Source: Gemmatimonadota bacterium (lineage in GTDB: Bacteria > Gemmatimonadota > Gemmatimonadetes > Gemmatimonadales > GWC2-71-9). From it: 32,472 nucleotides of DNA. The notes under the pieces were generated by a model, which made no database searches, was not told the origin of the DNA, and was given only the letters and a program-made list of their open reading frames with translations. The first letter of the stretch is position 1, and each line of letters starts with the position of its first letter. Both the position numbers and the translations under genes were made by a program. The stretch is from contig CP070666.1 in NCBI GenBank assembly GCA_020351775.1, forward strand, positions 3,657,220-3,689,691, given 5' to 3'. Positions 16,111 to 25,760 of this stretch are shown here, piece by piece.

Positions 16111-16138
16111 TTGCCACCTCGTCATACCACTGTATAGG
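16111..16138 (+). promoter_or_regulatory. Candidate sigma70-type promoter for the outer-membrane barrel gene
   Basis: TTGCCA (16111-16116, 5 of 6 to TTGACA) and TATAGG (16133-16138, 4 of 6 to TATAAT) are separated by 16 nt. They lie about 90 nt upstream of the barrel gene start in the divergent intergenic region. A second TTGACT at about 16198 is too close to the start codon to serve as a -35 for that gene. Confidence 0.4.
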
Positions 16139-16229
16139 ATGAGAAATGAGCCATTCTGCATCCAGCATGCCGAAAACTTTTTCGACCATTCGCGTGTATT
16201 GACTGGTAGTCCTTACTCCAGGAGCCGTC

Positions 16230-16799
16230 ATGAGAAGCACAGGCTTGGTCATGATTCTGATAGCGGCCGCTACGGGTGCCGCGCTGGGGCAGGAGCAGAC
16301 TCTCATCACAGGCGGCGTGGAATCGGGCGGAATGGGAGCTCCGGTCGTGAAGTTCACTCAGGTAAGCAACGAGTTCTCCGTCATGCTTGGCGGCCGCGGC
16401 GGCTGGATCATCAACCACACGTTCCTCATCGGTGGTGGAGGCTACGGTCTCGCCAACGACATCGACCTCGACGGATTACAGCCACGGCGCGACGTGGAGT
16501 TCGGCTACGGGGGGCTGGATGTGGAGTACATCAACAGTTCCAACAGCCTGATCCACTTCACGGTGCAGGCCTTGGTGGGTGGCGGCGGCCTCACCACCAG
16601 GGTGCGCGGTATCTATGAGTCCGAGGCCGTTTTCGTGCTCGAAGGCGGGGCCAATCTGATGCTCAACGTCACACCGTACTTCCGCATGGGGATCGGAGGC
16701 GGGTACCGCTGGGTGACCGACGTGAACATCGCAGCACTATCTAGCGCTGATATGAGCGCGCCCTACGGAGCGCTGACGTTCAAATTCGGTAAGTTCTAG
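16230..16799 (+). CDS. Small exported outer-membrane beta-barrel-like protein
   Basis: A 189-residue protein with a clear signal peptide (VMILIAAATGAALG before Gln-Glu-Gln, cleavage near residue 20). The mature part alternates polar and hydrophobic residues in Gly-rich strands (FSVMLGGRGGWIINHTFLIGGGGYG; VEFGYGGLDVEYI; LIHFTVQALVGGGGL; FVLEGGANLMLNV; FRMGIGGGYRWV; YGALTFKFGKF). It ends in Phe, as outer-membrane barrels usually do. About eight strands would fit the length. AGGAG lies 5 nt before the ATG. The function is unknown; candidates are a structural barrel or a small pore. A candidate promoter lies at 16111. It is convergent with the amidohydrolase at 16916. Confidence 0.8.
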   Translation: MRSTGLVMILIAAATGAALGQEQTLITGGVESGGMGAPVVKFTQVSNEFSVMLGGRGGWIINHTFLIGGGGYGLANDIDLDGLQPRRDVEFGYGGLDVEYINSSNSLIHFTVQALVGGGGLTTRVRGIYESEAVFVLEGGANLMLNVTPYFRMGIGGGYRWVTDVNIAALSSADMSAPYGALTFKFGKF

Positions 16800-16871
16800 C
16801 TGTCGGCGATCCGGGGGCGGTCGCGCCCAGACGAGGATTCGCTGACCGATTCCGCTCGTCCTCACGCAGGC

Positions 16872-16902
16872 GGGAGCGACTCCACACTTCACAGACGCTC
16901 CC
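16872..16902. terminator. Hairpin between convergent genes
   Basis: GGGAGCG (16872-16878) pairs with CGCTCCC (16896-16902), extended by a further CT/AG pair after one mismatch. It sits between the barrel gene (+) and the amidohydrolase gene (-). No T-run follows on either side, so intrinsic termination is uncertain. Confidence 0.3.
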
Positions 16903-16915
16903 ACACACCACCGTG

Positions 16916-18718
16916 CTAGCTGCCCTCGCCTTCGTACACGACTCTGCCACCGACTATCGTGTACAGCACCTTTGCCTCGAGCAGCGCGGCAGGGTCGCCG
17001 TTGCCGACTTCGATCAGATCGGCATCGAAAACGGCGATGTCAGCCAGCTTTCCGGGCGTCAGGCTGCCCTTGATGTCTTCCTCGAATGCGGCCCAAGCCG
17101 GCCCCTTGGTGTACGCTTCGATGGACTCCTCGATCGTGAGTCGCTGGTCAGGGAACCAACCTGCGGGAGGCTCGCCAGTCAGAGTTTGCCGGGTCACGGC
17201 CGCATAGAGACCGTATACCGGGCTCAGGTAATAGCGCGCAGCATTCGTACCAGGGCTGTCGCTCCCGAAGATGAGCACCGCGCCGGCGTCTTGGAGCCTG
17301 CGGAACGCGTAGGCCCCCTCACACCGCTGGCGGCCGATGCGCTCCTCCATCCAGCGCATGTCGTCCGATATGTGATACGGATTGACCTCCGCGACTAGGT
17401 TGAGCTCGCCAAACCGAGCGAAATCGTCGGGATGCACCACTTGCGCGTGAATGACGCGCCACCGATGGTCGCTGTCGACCAGGCCGTGTTCTTTGAGGAT
17501 CTTTTCGTAGATGTCGAGAATGATGCGAACGCCCTTGGTGCCGATAGCGTGTATGTGCGGGCCAATGCGAGTGGGCACGGACTGCTCCACCAGCCGCTCC
17601 AAGTTTCCGGGCGGGAAATCCGTGTAGTGCTGGTCTACCGTCATCGACATCGCTGCACCTTCCCTACCCTCAGGCAACATTATCTGGCGCACCAGCCCCT
17701 TGTTGCCGGGATCGTGGTCGTACGGATCGAAGAACATGGCGCCGCTACTGCCCATGATCCCGTCGACCCATGCCTTGTGTCCGATGAACTTGAGCCAATC
17801 ATCGCCCAGCCCTTCGGATATCCCCAGCGCCGCAGTGTGGGTAACGTTGTCGAGTGTTGGGCGTAGCAGGATGCGTGCGGTCAACTCTCCACGGCGCTGC
17901 AGCTCACGGTAGGCCATCAGTTGCGGCGCGGTTGTCAGATCCTGAATCGTGGTGACGCCGGCTTCACGAGCTTCGTCGAGTACCGCCCGCACTTGCGTGA
18001 GTCGAGTCTCAAAGGGCGTGGGCGGGATCACTTCCGTCACGAGCCTAACCGCCGCTCCCCTGAGGATGCCTGTCGGTCTTCCAGTAGCATCGCGCTCGAT
18101 TACTCCATCACGCGGTGCCGTTGTGTTTTCATCGATGCCAGCCAGTTCGAGAGCCAGGCTGTTGGCCAGATACATCGTGCGATCCCACCGATTGACAAGT
18201 ACGGGATGCTCGGGCGTCACGTCGTCGATCATGTCACGGTGTGGAGTGAACGGCCCCGCTCCCAGCTCCCCACCTTGTTCCTGACCGCTGGATCCGGCCG
18301 CCCATTGCTCGTAGGCACCCCAGTCACCCCGTGTTATCCAGGTGCCCCGAGGCAACCGGGCCGCAGCTGCGCCAACCCGCTCCGTGAAAGCGGCAGGCTC
18401 GTGAACATCGAGCAGGTTGACCCCCGTGAGCAGAGCGCCGGTGGCATCGATATGCACGTGGGCATCGTTGAAGCCCGGCAGAACGAACGCTCCTGCTAGG
18501 TCTATCATTTCCGTCTGCGGACCCACCAGCGCATTCACCTGGGAGTTGGAGCCCACGGCAACGATTCGCTCACCCGTCACGGCCACAGCTTCAGCCCAGG
18601 GTTGTCTCTCGTCCAGGGTGTATACCCGTCCGTTGACCAGTACGAGATCGGCGGCTTCTGACGTGCCACACGCCGCCGCAGTAGCGAGCACGACCAGGAG
18701 TTCGAGGTGCCGCTTCAT
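16916..18718 (-). CDS. Exported YtcJ-like amidohydrolase (amidohydrolase 3 family), lipoprotein
   Basis: A 600-residue metal-dependent hydrolase of the YtcJ-like group. The signal peptide ends in a lipobox (ATAAAC, Cys17). LVLVNGRVYTLDERQPWAEAVAV then opens the typical beta sandwich. The metal site starts with NDAHVHIDATG (H87, H89). Later blocks are LKFIGHKAWVDGIMGSSGAMFFDPY, HIHAIGTKGVRIILD, WRVIHAQVVHPDDFARF and FGSDSPGTNAA, with a C-terminal LTPGKLADIAVFDADL. The start at 18718 has GGAGG 6 nt upstream; the longer frame to 18916 is rejected. These proteins hydrolyse amides or related bonds of unknown natural substrates. It lies 213 nt downstream of the DDAH-like gene, on the same strand, so it could be a distal member of that operon. 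Confidence 0.9.
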   Translation of the reverse strand: MKRHLELLVVLATAAACGTSEAADLVLVNGRVYTLDERQPWAEAVAVTGERIVAVGSNSQVNALVGPQTEMIDLAGAFVLPGFNDAHVHIDATGALLTGVNLLDVHEPAAFTERVGAAAARLPRGTWITRGDWGAYEQWAAGSSGQEQGGELGAGPFTPHRDMIDDVTPEHPVLVNRWDRTMYLANSLALELAGIDENTTAPRDGVIERDATGRPTGILRGAAVRLVTEVIPPTPFETRLTQVRAVLDEAREAGVTTIQDLTTAPQLMAYRELQRRGELTARILLRPTLDNVTHTAALGISEGLGDDWLKFIGHKAWVDGIMGSSGAMFFDPYDHDPGNKGLVRQIMLPEGREGAAMSMTVDQHYTDFPPGNLERLVEQSVPTRIGPHIHAIGTKGVRIILDIYEKILKEHGLVDSDHRWRVIHAQVVHPDDFARFGELNLVAEVNPYHISDDMRWMEERIGRQRCEGAYAFRRLQDAGAVLIFGSDSPGTNAARYYLSPVYGLYAAVTRQTLTGEPPAGWFPDQRLTIEESIEAYTKGPAWAAFEEDIKGSLTPGKLADIAVFDADLIEVGNGDPAALLEAKVLYTIVGGRVVYEGEGS

Positions 18719-18931
18719 TCTTTTCCTCCGACGGTGTTGGCAGAGTAATCCTAGGGCTGGCGTGACGTGCTCGCCCGCACTTCGGCTGCAACGTGTACCG
18801 CAAGCTCGCCGCGGCCGAGTTCCCTCGGCCAAAAATAAGTGCTCCACACTATGATGGCGAGCGAGCTGACGCCCGGACAGGCGCCGTCCCCAGCCTGCGT
18901 ACAACCGAAGTTGCATAGCGAGGAAACGCCT

Positions 18932-19753
18932 TCATTCACCGCGTTCGACCGGGAGGATTAGGCAGGTCGGCCCACCGGCACCTTTCCGGAATTCCGACAG
19001 GTCCACTGAGTGAACGATGACCCCGTTACGCTCGAGTATTCTGATCGCCTCGGCATTCTCCGCAATGTTGGCAATCACTTCATTTGGCCCCACGCAAATC
19101 ACATTGCCTGTCGACGGCCCGCGTCCCTGCACAGTGACCACGTCGAAGCCCTCGAGCACGTCGGCCGGCACTCCAGTGTCGCAGCAGAGCAGTCGCTTCG
19201 GAGCGATTACGCTCATCGCACCCCCGAGATGGAGGTGCTGCTCAGCCACCATGATCGTCCGTACTTCATATCCCATCCCCTCGAGCATGTCGGCCAGCTG
19301 TCTGGCCCCCTCACCGTTCGTCCTGCCGGAAATGCCCACAAAGGCGACTGTTCCTGCGAGGATCACGTCACCACCCTCGACGGTTCCGGGATCCTCGATG
19401 GCACCGATGCACGGTTCACCCAACTCCTCCAACGCCGCGGACATCCACCGTTCCTCGCCGCGTCGCGCAGCAAGCCCCATACGCAGGACTATGTGGCCGT
19501 TGGGCGTGCACAGCGCCACATCACGAGTGAACACCGAATTGGGATGCCCTTCGAGCCCGGGTACGTCGATCACCTCGGCACCTGCCGCTGTCAGAGTGGC
19601 CACCATCCGGGCGTGCTGCCGTCCGGTCTGGGTGCGATCAGCCAATTCGGGAATGTTGTTGGCGGCGTGGGTGGTCGGATCGAAGTATGCACTGCCAGGT
19701 GAGGATACTAAGACACGCCTGAGCCGGTCACCATCGTTACGCAACACCCACAC
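18932..19753 (-). CDS. Dimethylarginine dimethylaminohydrolase (DDAH)/arginine-deiminase superfamily hydrolase
   Basis: A 273-residue guanidino-group-modifying enzyme. Active-site residues of the family are in place: FTRD (D79), the GTVEGGDV block (E126, G128, D129), HLHLGG (H173/H175) and the nucleophile cysteine in GGPTCLIL (C264). The overall size and LRNDGDRLRRVLVSSPG start fit DDAH, which releases dimethylamine from methylated arginine to give citrulline. A related substrate such as arginine or agmatine cannot be excluded. The start is GTG at 19753, sharing its first base with the TAG stop of the receiver gene. GTG at 19747 has GGAG at better spacing (8 nt). It is the last gene of the APC permease-receiver-hydrolase run. 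Confidence 0.88.
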   Translation of the reverse strand: MWVLRNDGDRLRRVLVSSPGSAYFDPTTHAANNIPELADRTQTGRQHARMVATLTAAGAEVIDVPGLEGHPNSVFTRDVALCTPNGHIVLRMGLAARRGEERWMSAALEELGEPCIGAIEDPGTVEGGDVILAGTVAFVGISGRTNGEGARQLADMLEGMGYEVRTIMVAEQHLHLGGAMSVIAPKRLLCCDTGVPADVLEGFDVVTVQGRGPSTGNVICVGPNEVIANIAENAEAIRILERNGVIVHSVDLSEFRKGAGGPTCLILPVERGE

Positions 19754-20142
19754 TACTCCGGTTGTTCCGGTGACTCTTCGGCCAGGGTCTGATTCACCAT
19801 GGTCGTCACATCGCTTGCGGTGAACGGCTTGGCCAACGTCCTGACCGATTGAATTCGTCCCGCAATCTCCAGAAAGCGGGGACGACGTTCGTAAACTGAA
19901 CCCGAAATGGCAATCAGCTTGGTACCCGGGAATTTCTGACTCAGCTCATTGAGCAGCTCAAGTCCATCCATGACCGGCATGAACAGATCGGCTATCACCA
20001 GGTCGCAGTGTTGCTCGCGGAACAGCGCGAGCGCCACCTCACCATTCTCGGCCTCGACCACCTCGTGTCCGTCCAGTTCAAGTATCCTTCGCAGCGTGTT
20101 CCGGACTAGAGCCTCGTCTTCGGCTATGAGGATTCGAGCCAT
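19753..20142 (-). CDS. Stand-alone response-regulator receiver protein
   Basis: A 129-residue CheY-like receiver without an output domain. The acidic pocket (AEDE, residues 7-10) and phospho-acceptor D52 in LVIADLFMPVMDG are present, followed by the conserved ISGS serine and TLAKPF lysine. The C-terminal tail (EESPEQPE) is short and acidic. GGGAGG precedes the ATG. It sits 21 nt downstream of the APC permease gene and overlaps the DDAH-like gene by one base, so all three are likely cotranscribed. No histidine kinase is nearby. It probably relays a signal by protein contact, possibly to the neighbouring enzyme or permease, but this is only positional inference. Confidence 0.92.
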   Translation of the reverse strand: MARILIAEDEALVRNTLRRILELDGHEVVEAENGEVALALFREQHCDLVIADLFMPVMDGLELLNELSQKFPGTKLIAISGSVYERRPRFLEIAGRIQSVRTLAKPFTASDVTTMVNQTLAEESPEQPE

Positions 20143-20163
20143 ATCGCCTCCCTCAATGAAATC

Positions 20164-21573
20164 TCAGCCAATGGTCGATGGATGGGAACGCGGCGTGCCA
20201 CCACCCCGACGGCGCCAGTGCCAATACACGGGTATCCCGATCAAGGTGATTGCCAATCCCGCCAGAGATTCCGTCGGCCGGGCAAAAAAGGTGTTCAGCA
20301 GAATTGCCGATGTGACCACGATGAAGACCAATGGTACAGCAGGGTAACCCCACGTCTTGTAGGGACGCGTTAGGTCAGGTCTTCGCTTGCGCAACACAAA
20401 TACGGATGCCGTGGCTGCAACCCAGAAGAACAGAGTCACGAACATAACGTAGGTGAATAGTTGCTCATAGGTGCCAGTGACCGCCAGGGTACACGCCCAG
20501 ATCGCCTGAGCCAGAATAGCGAACGCAGGGGTGCCAAACCGCCCATGTACAGTGCCCACCTTGGCGAAGAACAGGCCGTCTCGAGCCATGGCGAAGTAGA
20601 CCCGAGGCCCCACGAATATCGCCCCGTTCAGGGCTCCGAAAATCGACACGATTACGGCAGCAGAAATTACACCGGCGCCGCTCCCACCATGGAGTGCAGT
20701 GGACGCGCGCTCGGCGATGCGCACTACTCCGGCCATCTCACCGACTGGAAGCGCTCTCAGATAGACGTAATTCATGGCGCAGTACAGTCCCGTGATCACC
20801 AGACTGCCCGTCAGCAGAGCGAGAGGTAGGTTCCGTGCTGGGTTCCTGATCTCCCCCGCGATGTAGGTAATGTTGTTCCACCCGTCGAACGCCCACGAAA
20901 CTGCCACGACAGCTACGCCGAAGCCGATCAACAACGTTCCCAGGCCAGCCGCACCCGGATTCAGCGTGTAGTCGACCGGGACGGTGTTTCCTATGAGAAG
21001 GCCCAATACTATGAACGCCACCATTGCCCCGATCTTGATCAAAGTGAAGAGGTTCTGGATGACCTTGCCGAATCCGACGCCGATGTAGTTGAATCCAGAC
21101 AGCAGCGCTATCACGCCCACTGCCACTAACTGACCAGCAGTGATTTGGATCCCACCCGCCAGCCACAACCCACGTTCGGTGGACAGCGCGGGAAAGAAGA
21201 ATCCAACATACTCCGCGAAGCCCACGCCCAGAGCCGCAATCGATCCACCCATCGCCACCAGAAACAGGATCCAACCGAACAGAAATCCGGCGAGGTCGCC
21301 GTAGGCTTCCCTGAGATAGACATATTGCCCACCAGCGTGCGGCAACGCCGCTCCGAGCTCGGCGAAAGTAAGGGCACCGGTCAGGGTCAATAGCCCCCCA
21401 GCCAACCAGGCCAACAGCAGCAACGGAGCGGACGGAATGCTTTGCGCCATTATACCCGTCGTGAGAAAGATGCCCGATCCAACCACGATGCCCACCATCA
21501 TCATGATCGAGTCGAACAGACCCAAGCGTCTCACGAGCCTGTGTCGAACCGCACCATTCGTACTACCTTCCAC
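20164..21573 (-). CDS. APC family amino-acid permease
   Basis: A 469-residue polytopic transporter of the amino acid-polyamine-organocation superfamily. Twelve hydrophobic segments are visible. The first (GLFDSIMMMVGIVVGSGIFLTTG) carries the GSGIF loop typical of the family. It continues with FAELGAALPHAGGQYVYLREAYG in segment 3, and FVGPRVYFAMARDGLFF, an intracellular loop motif. The start used is GTG at 21573, giving a short polar N-terminus; AGAGG lies 10 nt upstream. The frame extends to 21672 but that part is unlike the family and overlaps the divergent gene. It leads the operon with the receiver and the DDAH-like hydrolase, so an arginine-like or methylated-arginine substrate is attractive, though not shown. 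Confidence 0.9.
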   Translation of the reverse strand: MEGSTNGAVRHRLVRRLGLFDSIMMMVGIVVGSGIFLTTGIMAQSIPSAPLLLLAWLAGGLLTLTGALTFAELGAALPHAGGQYVYLREAYGDLAGFLFGWILFLVAMGGSIAALGVGFAEYVGFFFPALSTERGLWLAGGIQITAGQLVAVGVIALLSGFNYIGVGFGKVIQNLFTLIKIGAMVAFIVLGLLIGNTVPVDYTLNPGAAGLGTLLIGFGVAVVAVSWAFDGWNNITYIAGEIRNPARNLPLALLTGSLVITGLYCAMNYVYLRALPVGEMAGVVRIAERASTALHGGSGAGVISAAVIVSIFGALNGAIFVGPRVYFAMARDGLFFAKVGTVHGRFGTPAFAILAQAIWACTLAVTGTYEQLFTYVMFVTLFFWVAATASVFVLRKRRPDLTRPYKTWGYPAVPLVFIVVTSAILLNTFFARPTESLAGLAITLIGIPVYWHWRRRGGGTPRSHPSTIG

Positions 21574-21757
21574 TCCGGCCCGCCTCTCAGATCGAGTTGA
21601 ACCTAGAGTAGCTAGCGACCGAGAGCCCGTCCAGCTCAACTCGCGAGCAACAGCTGACAGTAGCCGAACCATTCGCTGGCTGGCCGGTGTGCCGGCTCGC
21701 CAATATCTTTGGCCGACTCACGTCAGCCAAACGACTTCAACAAAACGGACCGCTATC

Positions 21758-23032
21758 ATGCGATGGCAAGAGATTCTGCCAACACTGCTGGTCCTACTTT
21801 TGATGAGCCTGCCCCGGCACGCCAGCGCTCAAGGTGAGATCTTGCTAATCCCGGAACGCGTTTTCGATGGGACTGACTTGCATGAAGGCTGGGTGGTACT
21901 CGTCAGTGGGGCGAGGATCGTAGCAGTCGGGTCGGCGACCAGCGTCGCGCCTGCTGCGGCTTTCGAGATCGTCACCCTGCCCGGGACGACGCTACTCCCG
22001 GGCCTGATCGAGGGCCACTCTCACCTGCTGCTGCATCCGTACAACGAGACGCCCTGGGCCGACCAGGTTCTGATCGAGCCTCTTGCAGAACGGATCGTCC
22101 GCGCGGCGGTCCATGCTCGCAATACGCTGCAGGCGGGCATCACCACCGTGCGCGACCTCGGCACTGAGGGAGCCGGATACGCCGACGTGGGGCTCAAGCG
22201 ATCTATCGAGCTGGGAATCATCCCGGGTCCGAGGATGATAGTGACGACCAAGGCGATCGTCGCAACCGGGAGCTACCACCCAAAAGGCGCCCCTGAACAC
22301 CGGCTCCCGAAGGGTGCTGAGGTTGCAGACGGTTACGACGAACTCATCCGCGTAACGCGCGACCAGATCGGACGGGGTGCCGACTGGATCAAGATCTACG
22401 CCGACTACCGGTGGGGCCCCGACAGAACGGCGCAGCCGACCTTCACCCAAGCAGAACTCGAGCTGGTAGTCGCGGTAGCAGCCAGTTCCGGTCGATCCGT
22501 CGTCGCTCACGCAGCAACGCCAGAAGGAATCAGGCGGGCCGTGCTGGCCGGGGCGAAGACCATCGAGCACGGCGATGGCGCGGACGAAGACGTGCTCGCG
22601 TTAATGGCCTCGCACGGAGTAGCACTCTGCCCGACACTCGCAGCGGTGGAGGCAATCTCGGAATACGCCGGTTGGCGTAAGGGCGTCGATCCAGATCCAG
22701 AGCGCGTCGTGCAGAAGAAGGCCTCGTTCATGGCAGCACTGGAAGCCGGAGTGCCGATCTGTTTTGGAGGGGACGTCGGCGTCTATCCCCACGGCGACAA
22801 CGTCAGGGAACTGGAACTTATGGTCGAGTACGGCATGTCACCGTTGAGCGCGTTACGGGCAGCTACTTCAGGTAACGCTGTCCTGTTCGACCTGGACAGC
22901 GAACTGGGCTCCGTGGCAGAAGGCCTGGTCGCAGACCTGATTGCCGTGGGCGGTGACCCGGCCCAAGACATCGCTGCACTGCGAGACGTGGTTTTCGTCA
23001 TGAAAGAGGGTGTAGTGTACGTGCAGCCGTGA
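21758..23032 (+). CDS. Exported imidazolonepropionase-like amidohydrolase
   Basis: A 424-residue protein with a classic Sec signal peptide (LLVLLLMSLPRHASA, cleavage before Gln25). The amidohydrolase superfamily metal site is complete: GHSH (H87, H89), carboxylated-lysine candidate K212 in WIKIYADY, H251 in VVAHA, H271 in TIEHGD and D339 in FGGDVG. The closest relatives by eye are the imidazolonepropionase-like/Xaa-Pro-type hydrolases that degrade N-acyl or peptide derivatives in the periplasm. The C-terminal ...GLVADLIAVGGDPAQDI is typical. The start at 21758 gives the signal peptide directly; no strong ribosome site is seen. The frame upstream to 21437 is the antisense shadow of the APC gene. 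It is divergent from that operon and convergent with glnS. Confidence 0.88.
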   Translation: MRWQEILPTLLVLLLMSLPRHASAQGEILLIPERVFDGTDLHEGWVVLVSGARIVAVGSATSVAPAAAFEIVTLPGTTLLPGLIEGHSHLLLHPYNETPWADQVLIEPLAERIVRAAVHARNTLQAGITTVRDLGTEGAGYADVGLKRSIELGIIPGPRMIVTTKAIVATGSYHPKGAPEHRLPKGAEVADGYDELIRVTRDQIGRGADWIKIYADYRWGPDRTAQPTFTQAELELVVAVAASSGRSVVAHAATPEGIRRAVLAGAKTIEHGDGADEDVLALMASHGVALCPTLAAVEAISEYAGWRKGVDPDPERVVQKKASFMAALEAGVPICFGGDVGVYPHGDNVRELELMVEYGMSPLSALRAATSGNAVLFDLDSELGSVAEGLVADLIAVGGDPAQDIAALRDVVFVMKEGVVYVQP

Positions 23033-23079
23033 GGCCCGCCGGCAACATGGTCGAGTCCGGAGGCCAGCCCCATGGACCC

Positions 23080-23107
23080 GCCGGTCGGTATCCCAGGCGA
23101 GACCGGC
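23080..23107. terminator. Hairpin between convergent genes
   Basis: GCCGGTC (23080-23086) and GACCGGC (23101-23107) form a 7-bp stem with a 14-nt loop, between the amidohydrolase (+) and glnS (-). The stem is GC-rich but only two Ts follow, so it is at best a weak intrinsic terminator. Confidence 0.3.
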
Positions 23108-23181
23108 TTCCCGACGATCCCGTCTTCAAACCGGTGAATGCCCGCTGCCAGCTCCCCTACCGCTCCTCCCACGCTGCGCCG

Positions 23182-25545
23182 TCACTCGCCCAGCTGCCTC
23201 TCAACTAGCTCCCGCACCGTGCTGGGCTTCGCCTTCCCACCGCTCTGTTTCATCACCTGGCCCACGAAGAAACCCAGTAATGCGCGTTTGCCTTTGCGGT
23301 ACCGTAGCACCTCATCCGGGTGTGAGTCGAGTACCTTTCCCACCATATCGGCGAGCTCGTCAGTCCGCGTCAGCTGCCTCAGTCCTCTTGTTGTGACGAT
23401 TGCTTGCGGGTCTTCTCCCGTCCTGACCATCTCGGTCAAGACCTCCTTGCCGCTGGCCCGGGAAACGCTGCCATCCGCGACCAGACGGACCAGAGCTCCA
23501 AACTGAGCGCCAGTGACGGAAATGTCACTCAGGTCACGGTTCTTTGCCACGTGCAGCAGATCGTTGATGACCCAGTTCGCGACCAGCGCCGGATCGGCGC
23601 AAGCCGCAACCGCCTCGTCAAAGAAGTGAGACAGCGTGCGGTTGTCCGCGAGGAGGTTGGCTTCGTCGATGCCGAGGCCGAGCTCGGTAGTGTACCGGGC
23701 AATCCGTGCTTCGTGCTCCGGTGTACCCACCTTCACTCGTTGCCGTGCCGCCGCTCCCTGTGGAGCGTCGCGCTTGCTACTGGGTTTCGTCTGATGCGGT
23801 GCCGCGCTCGGGCTCGCAGGTACCCGATCCTGCGCAACGATCTTGGCCCAGGTATCCCGCAGCGTGACAGTGCGGTTGAACACTAGTCGGTCGCGTGAAG
23901 AATCCTTCATGTCGCTGCAGAAATAACCCTGCCGCTCGAATTGGTAGCGCGCGCCTGGCGGATCATCAGCAACGCTGGGCTCGATTCTACAATTCTGCAG
24001 TTGCACGAGCGAATCTGGATTCAACAACGACGTGAAGTCTTGACCCTCCGGTACGTCATCCGGATTGGGCACGGTGAACAGCCGGTCGTACAATCTCACA
24101 CGCGCCTTGAGCGAGTGCTCGGCCGACACCCAGTGAATTGTCCCCATTACCTTGCGACCGTCTGCGGCGGATCCTCCCTTGGTGGCAGGATCGTACGTAC
24201 AGTGTAGTTCCGTGACTTCACCCACCTCGTCCTTGATCGCGTCCGTGCACTTGATGAAGTACCCGTAGCGCAATCTCACCTCACGGCCCGGCGCCAGCCG
24301 ATAGTAGTTCTTGGGCGGGTCCTCACGGAAATCTTCCCGCTCAACATATAGTACCTTCGAGAAGGGGACCTTTCGTGAGCCCTCTTTCGGAACATCATGC
24401 GGATAGTAAGGAGCTTCCAGCCATTCGGTCTGATCCTCAGGATAGTTCGTGATTACCACGCGCAAGGGCTGCAAAACACACATCACCCGCGGCACTTCCT
24501 TGTTCAGATCGTCACGAATACTGAACTCCAGCTTGCCCATATCGACCCTTGAGTCGACTTTGGCCACGCCGATCATGTCACAGAAGTTACGAATGGCCGC
24601 GGGGGTCACACCCCTCCTCCGGAGCCCTGCGATAGTGGGCATCCGGGGGTCATCCCAGCCGGCCACGTGCTTCTCCTCAACGAGGCGGATGAGTTTGCGC
24701 TTGCTCAGCACCGTATATTCGATGTTCAGTCGGGCGAATTCCGTTTGCTCCGGAGGATTGGAGATCTCGACGTTCTGCAGCACCCAATCGTACAGTGCCC
24801 GATTGTCCTTGAACTCCAGAGTGCAAAGGGAATGAGTGATCTTCTCAATCGCGTCTTCGAGGCAATGGGCGAAATCGTACATGGGATAGATGCACCAGGC
24901 ATCACCCGTCCGGTAGTGGTGCGCGTGACGGATGCGGTACAACAGCGGATCCCGCATCAGCATGTTCGGTGATGCCATGTCGATCTTGGCCCGTAGCACG
25001 TGTGCGCCGTTGGGGAACTCACCAGCGCGCATCCGCTTCAATAGATCGAGGTTCTCTGCAATCGAGCGGTTGTGATAAGGACTCTCACGGCCTGGCTGCG
25101 TCACGGTTCCGCGGTATTCCCTGATCTCCTCTTCGCTCAAGCTGTCCACGTAGGCTTTGCCGTCACTCACCAGTTTCACCGCGTACTGATAGAACTTCTC
25201 GAAGTAGTCGGACGCGTAATACAGCCTGTCTTCCCAGTCGTACCCAAGCCACCGAACGTCGTCCTGGATGGCTTTGGCGTACTTGTCCTCTTCAGTGATC
25301 GGATTGGTGTCGTCGAATCTGAGATTGCACGTGCCTCCCTCATTCTCTGCGGCGATGCCGAAGTTCAAGCAGATCGATTTGGCATGGCCGATGTGCAGGA
25401 AGCCGTTGGGCTCTGGGGGAAACCGCGTCGACACCCGACCACCATACTTGCCGGTGCGGAGATCCTCAGCCACCATCGCACGGATGAAGTCGACGGACTC
25501 AGGAGACTTTGGCTCGCTACTTCCGCTGTTGACAGATTGACTCAT
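23182..25545 (-). CDS. glnS: Glutaminyl-tRNA synthetase with C-terminal YqeY/GatB-like domain
   Basis: A 787-residue fusion. Residues 1 to about 570 form a class I glutaminyl-tRNA synthetase, which charges tRNA-Gln directly with glutamine. It has HIGHAKS (51-57) after [12 protein letters not shown], the KMSKS-equivalent VLSKRKL, and the anticodon-binding beta barrels ending in [18 protein letters not shown] polar linker ([19 protein letters not shown]) leads to residues about 604-787. These match the YqeY/GatB C-terminal tRNA-binding helical domain ([57 protein letters not shown]). Such fusions are known in Deinococcus, where the tail aids tRNA-Gln recognition. Direct GlnRS suggests that the organism can make Gln-tRNA without amidation, but both routes may coexist. 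The ribosome site is weak. Confidence 0.95.
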   Translation of the reverse strand: MSQSVNSGSSEPKSPESVDFIRAMVAEDLRTGKYGGRVSTRFPPEPNGFLHIGHAKSICLNFGIAAENEGGTCNLRFDDTNPITEEDKYAKAIQDDVRWLGYDWEDRLYYASDYFEKFYQYAVKLVSDGKAYVDSLSEEEIREYRGTVTQPGRESPYHNRSIAENLDLLKRMRAGEFPNGAHVLRAKIDMASPNMLMRDPLLYRIRHAHHYRTGDAWCIYPMYDFAHCLEDAIEKITHSLCTLEFKDNRALYDWVLQNVEISNPPEQTEFARLNIEYTVLSKRKLIRLVEEKHVAGWDDPRMPTIAGLRRRGVTPAAIRNFCDMIGVAKVDSRVDMGKLEFSIRDDLNKEVPRVMCVLQPLRVVITNYPEDQTEWLEAPYYPHDVPKEGSRKVPFSKVLYVEREDFREDPPKNYYRLAPGREVRLRYGYFIKCTDAIKDEVGEVTELHCTYDPATKGGSAADGRKVMGTIHWVSAEHSLKARVRLYDRLFTVPNPDDVPEGQDFTSLLNPDSLVQLQNCRIEPSVADDPPGARYQFERQGYFCSDMKDSSRDRLVFNRTVTLRDTWAKIVAQDRVPASPSAAPHQTKPSSKRDAPQGAAARQRVKVGTPEHEARIARYTTELGLGIDEANLLADNRTLSHFFDEAVAACADPALVANWVINDLLHVAKNRDLSDISVTGAQFGALVRLVADGSVSRASGKEVLTEMVRTGEDPQAIVTTRGLRQLTRTDELADMVGKVLDSHPDEVLRYRKGKRALLGFFVGQVMKQSGGKAKPSTVRELVERQLGE

Positions 25546-25660
25546 AGATCTCGCCCGGCGCTGTTCGGATCAAACGGCAGGTAGTGGTATTAGACGGACA
25601 GGGCCTCAAGACACGCAACGCTGCCTCACCACCGCAAGATTGGCCTCGAGCCGTCTCGTC

Positions 25661-25681
25661 CCGCTCCCCGCTCCCGCTTCC
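25661..25681 (-). repeat. Dispersed GC-rich repeat, minus orientation
   Basis: On the minus strand this reads GGAAGCGGGAGCGGGGAGCGG, containing the AGCGGGGAGCGG core. It lies between the MltG stop and the glnS start. The 215-nt interval holds nothing else I can support. The tail found in other copies (GACCGCCGT) is not present here. Confidence 0.6.
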
Positions 25682-25760
25682 CATAATAACACCCTCCCGG
25701 CGACAGCGACGGCTGTACCGGACGGACAACTGCCACCCCGCCTCTCACCCGCACACCCCA

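Noticed and set aside
22783..23172. Minus-strand open frame across the end of the second amidohydrolase
   Set aside because: Gly/Ser-rich product; most of it is antisense to the conserved amidohydrolase C-terminus.
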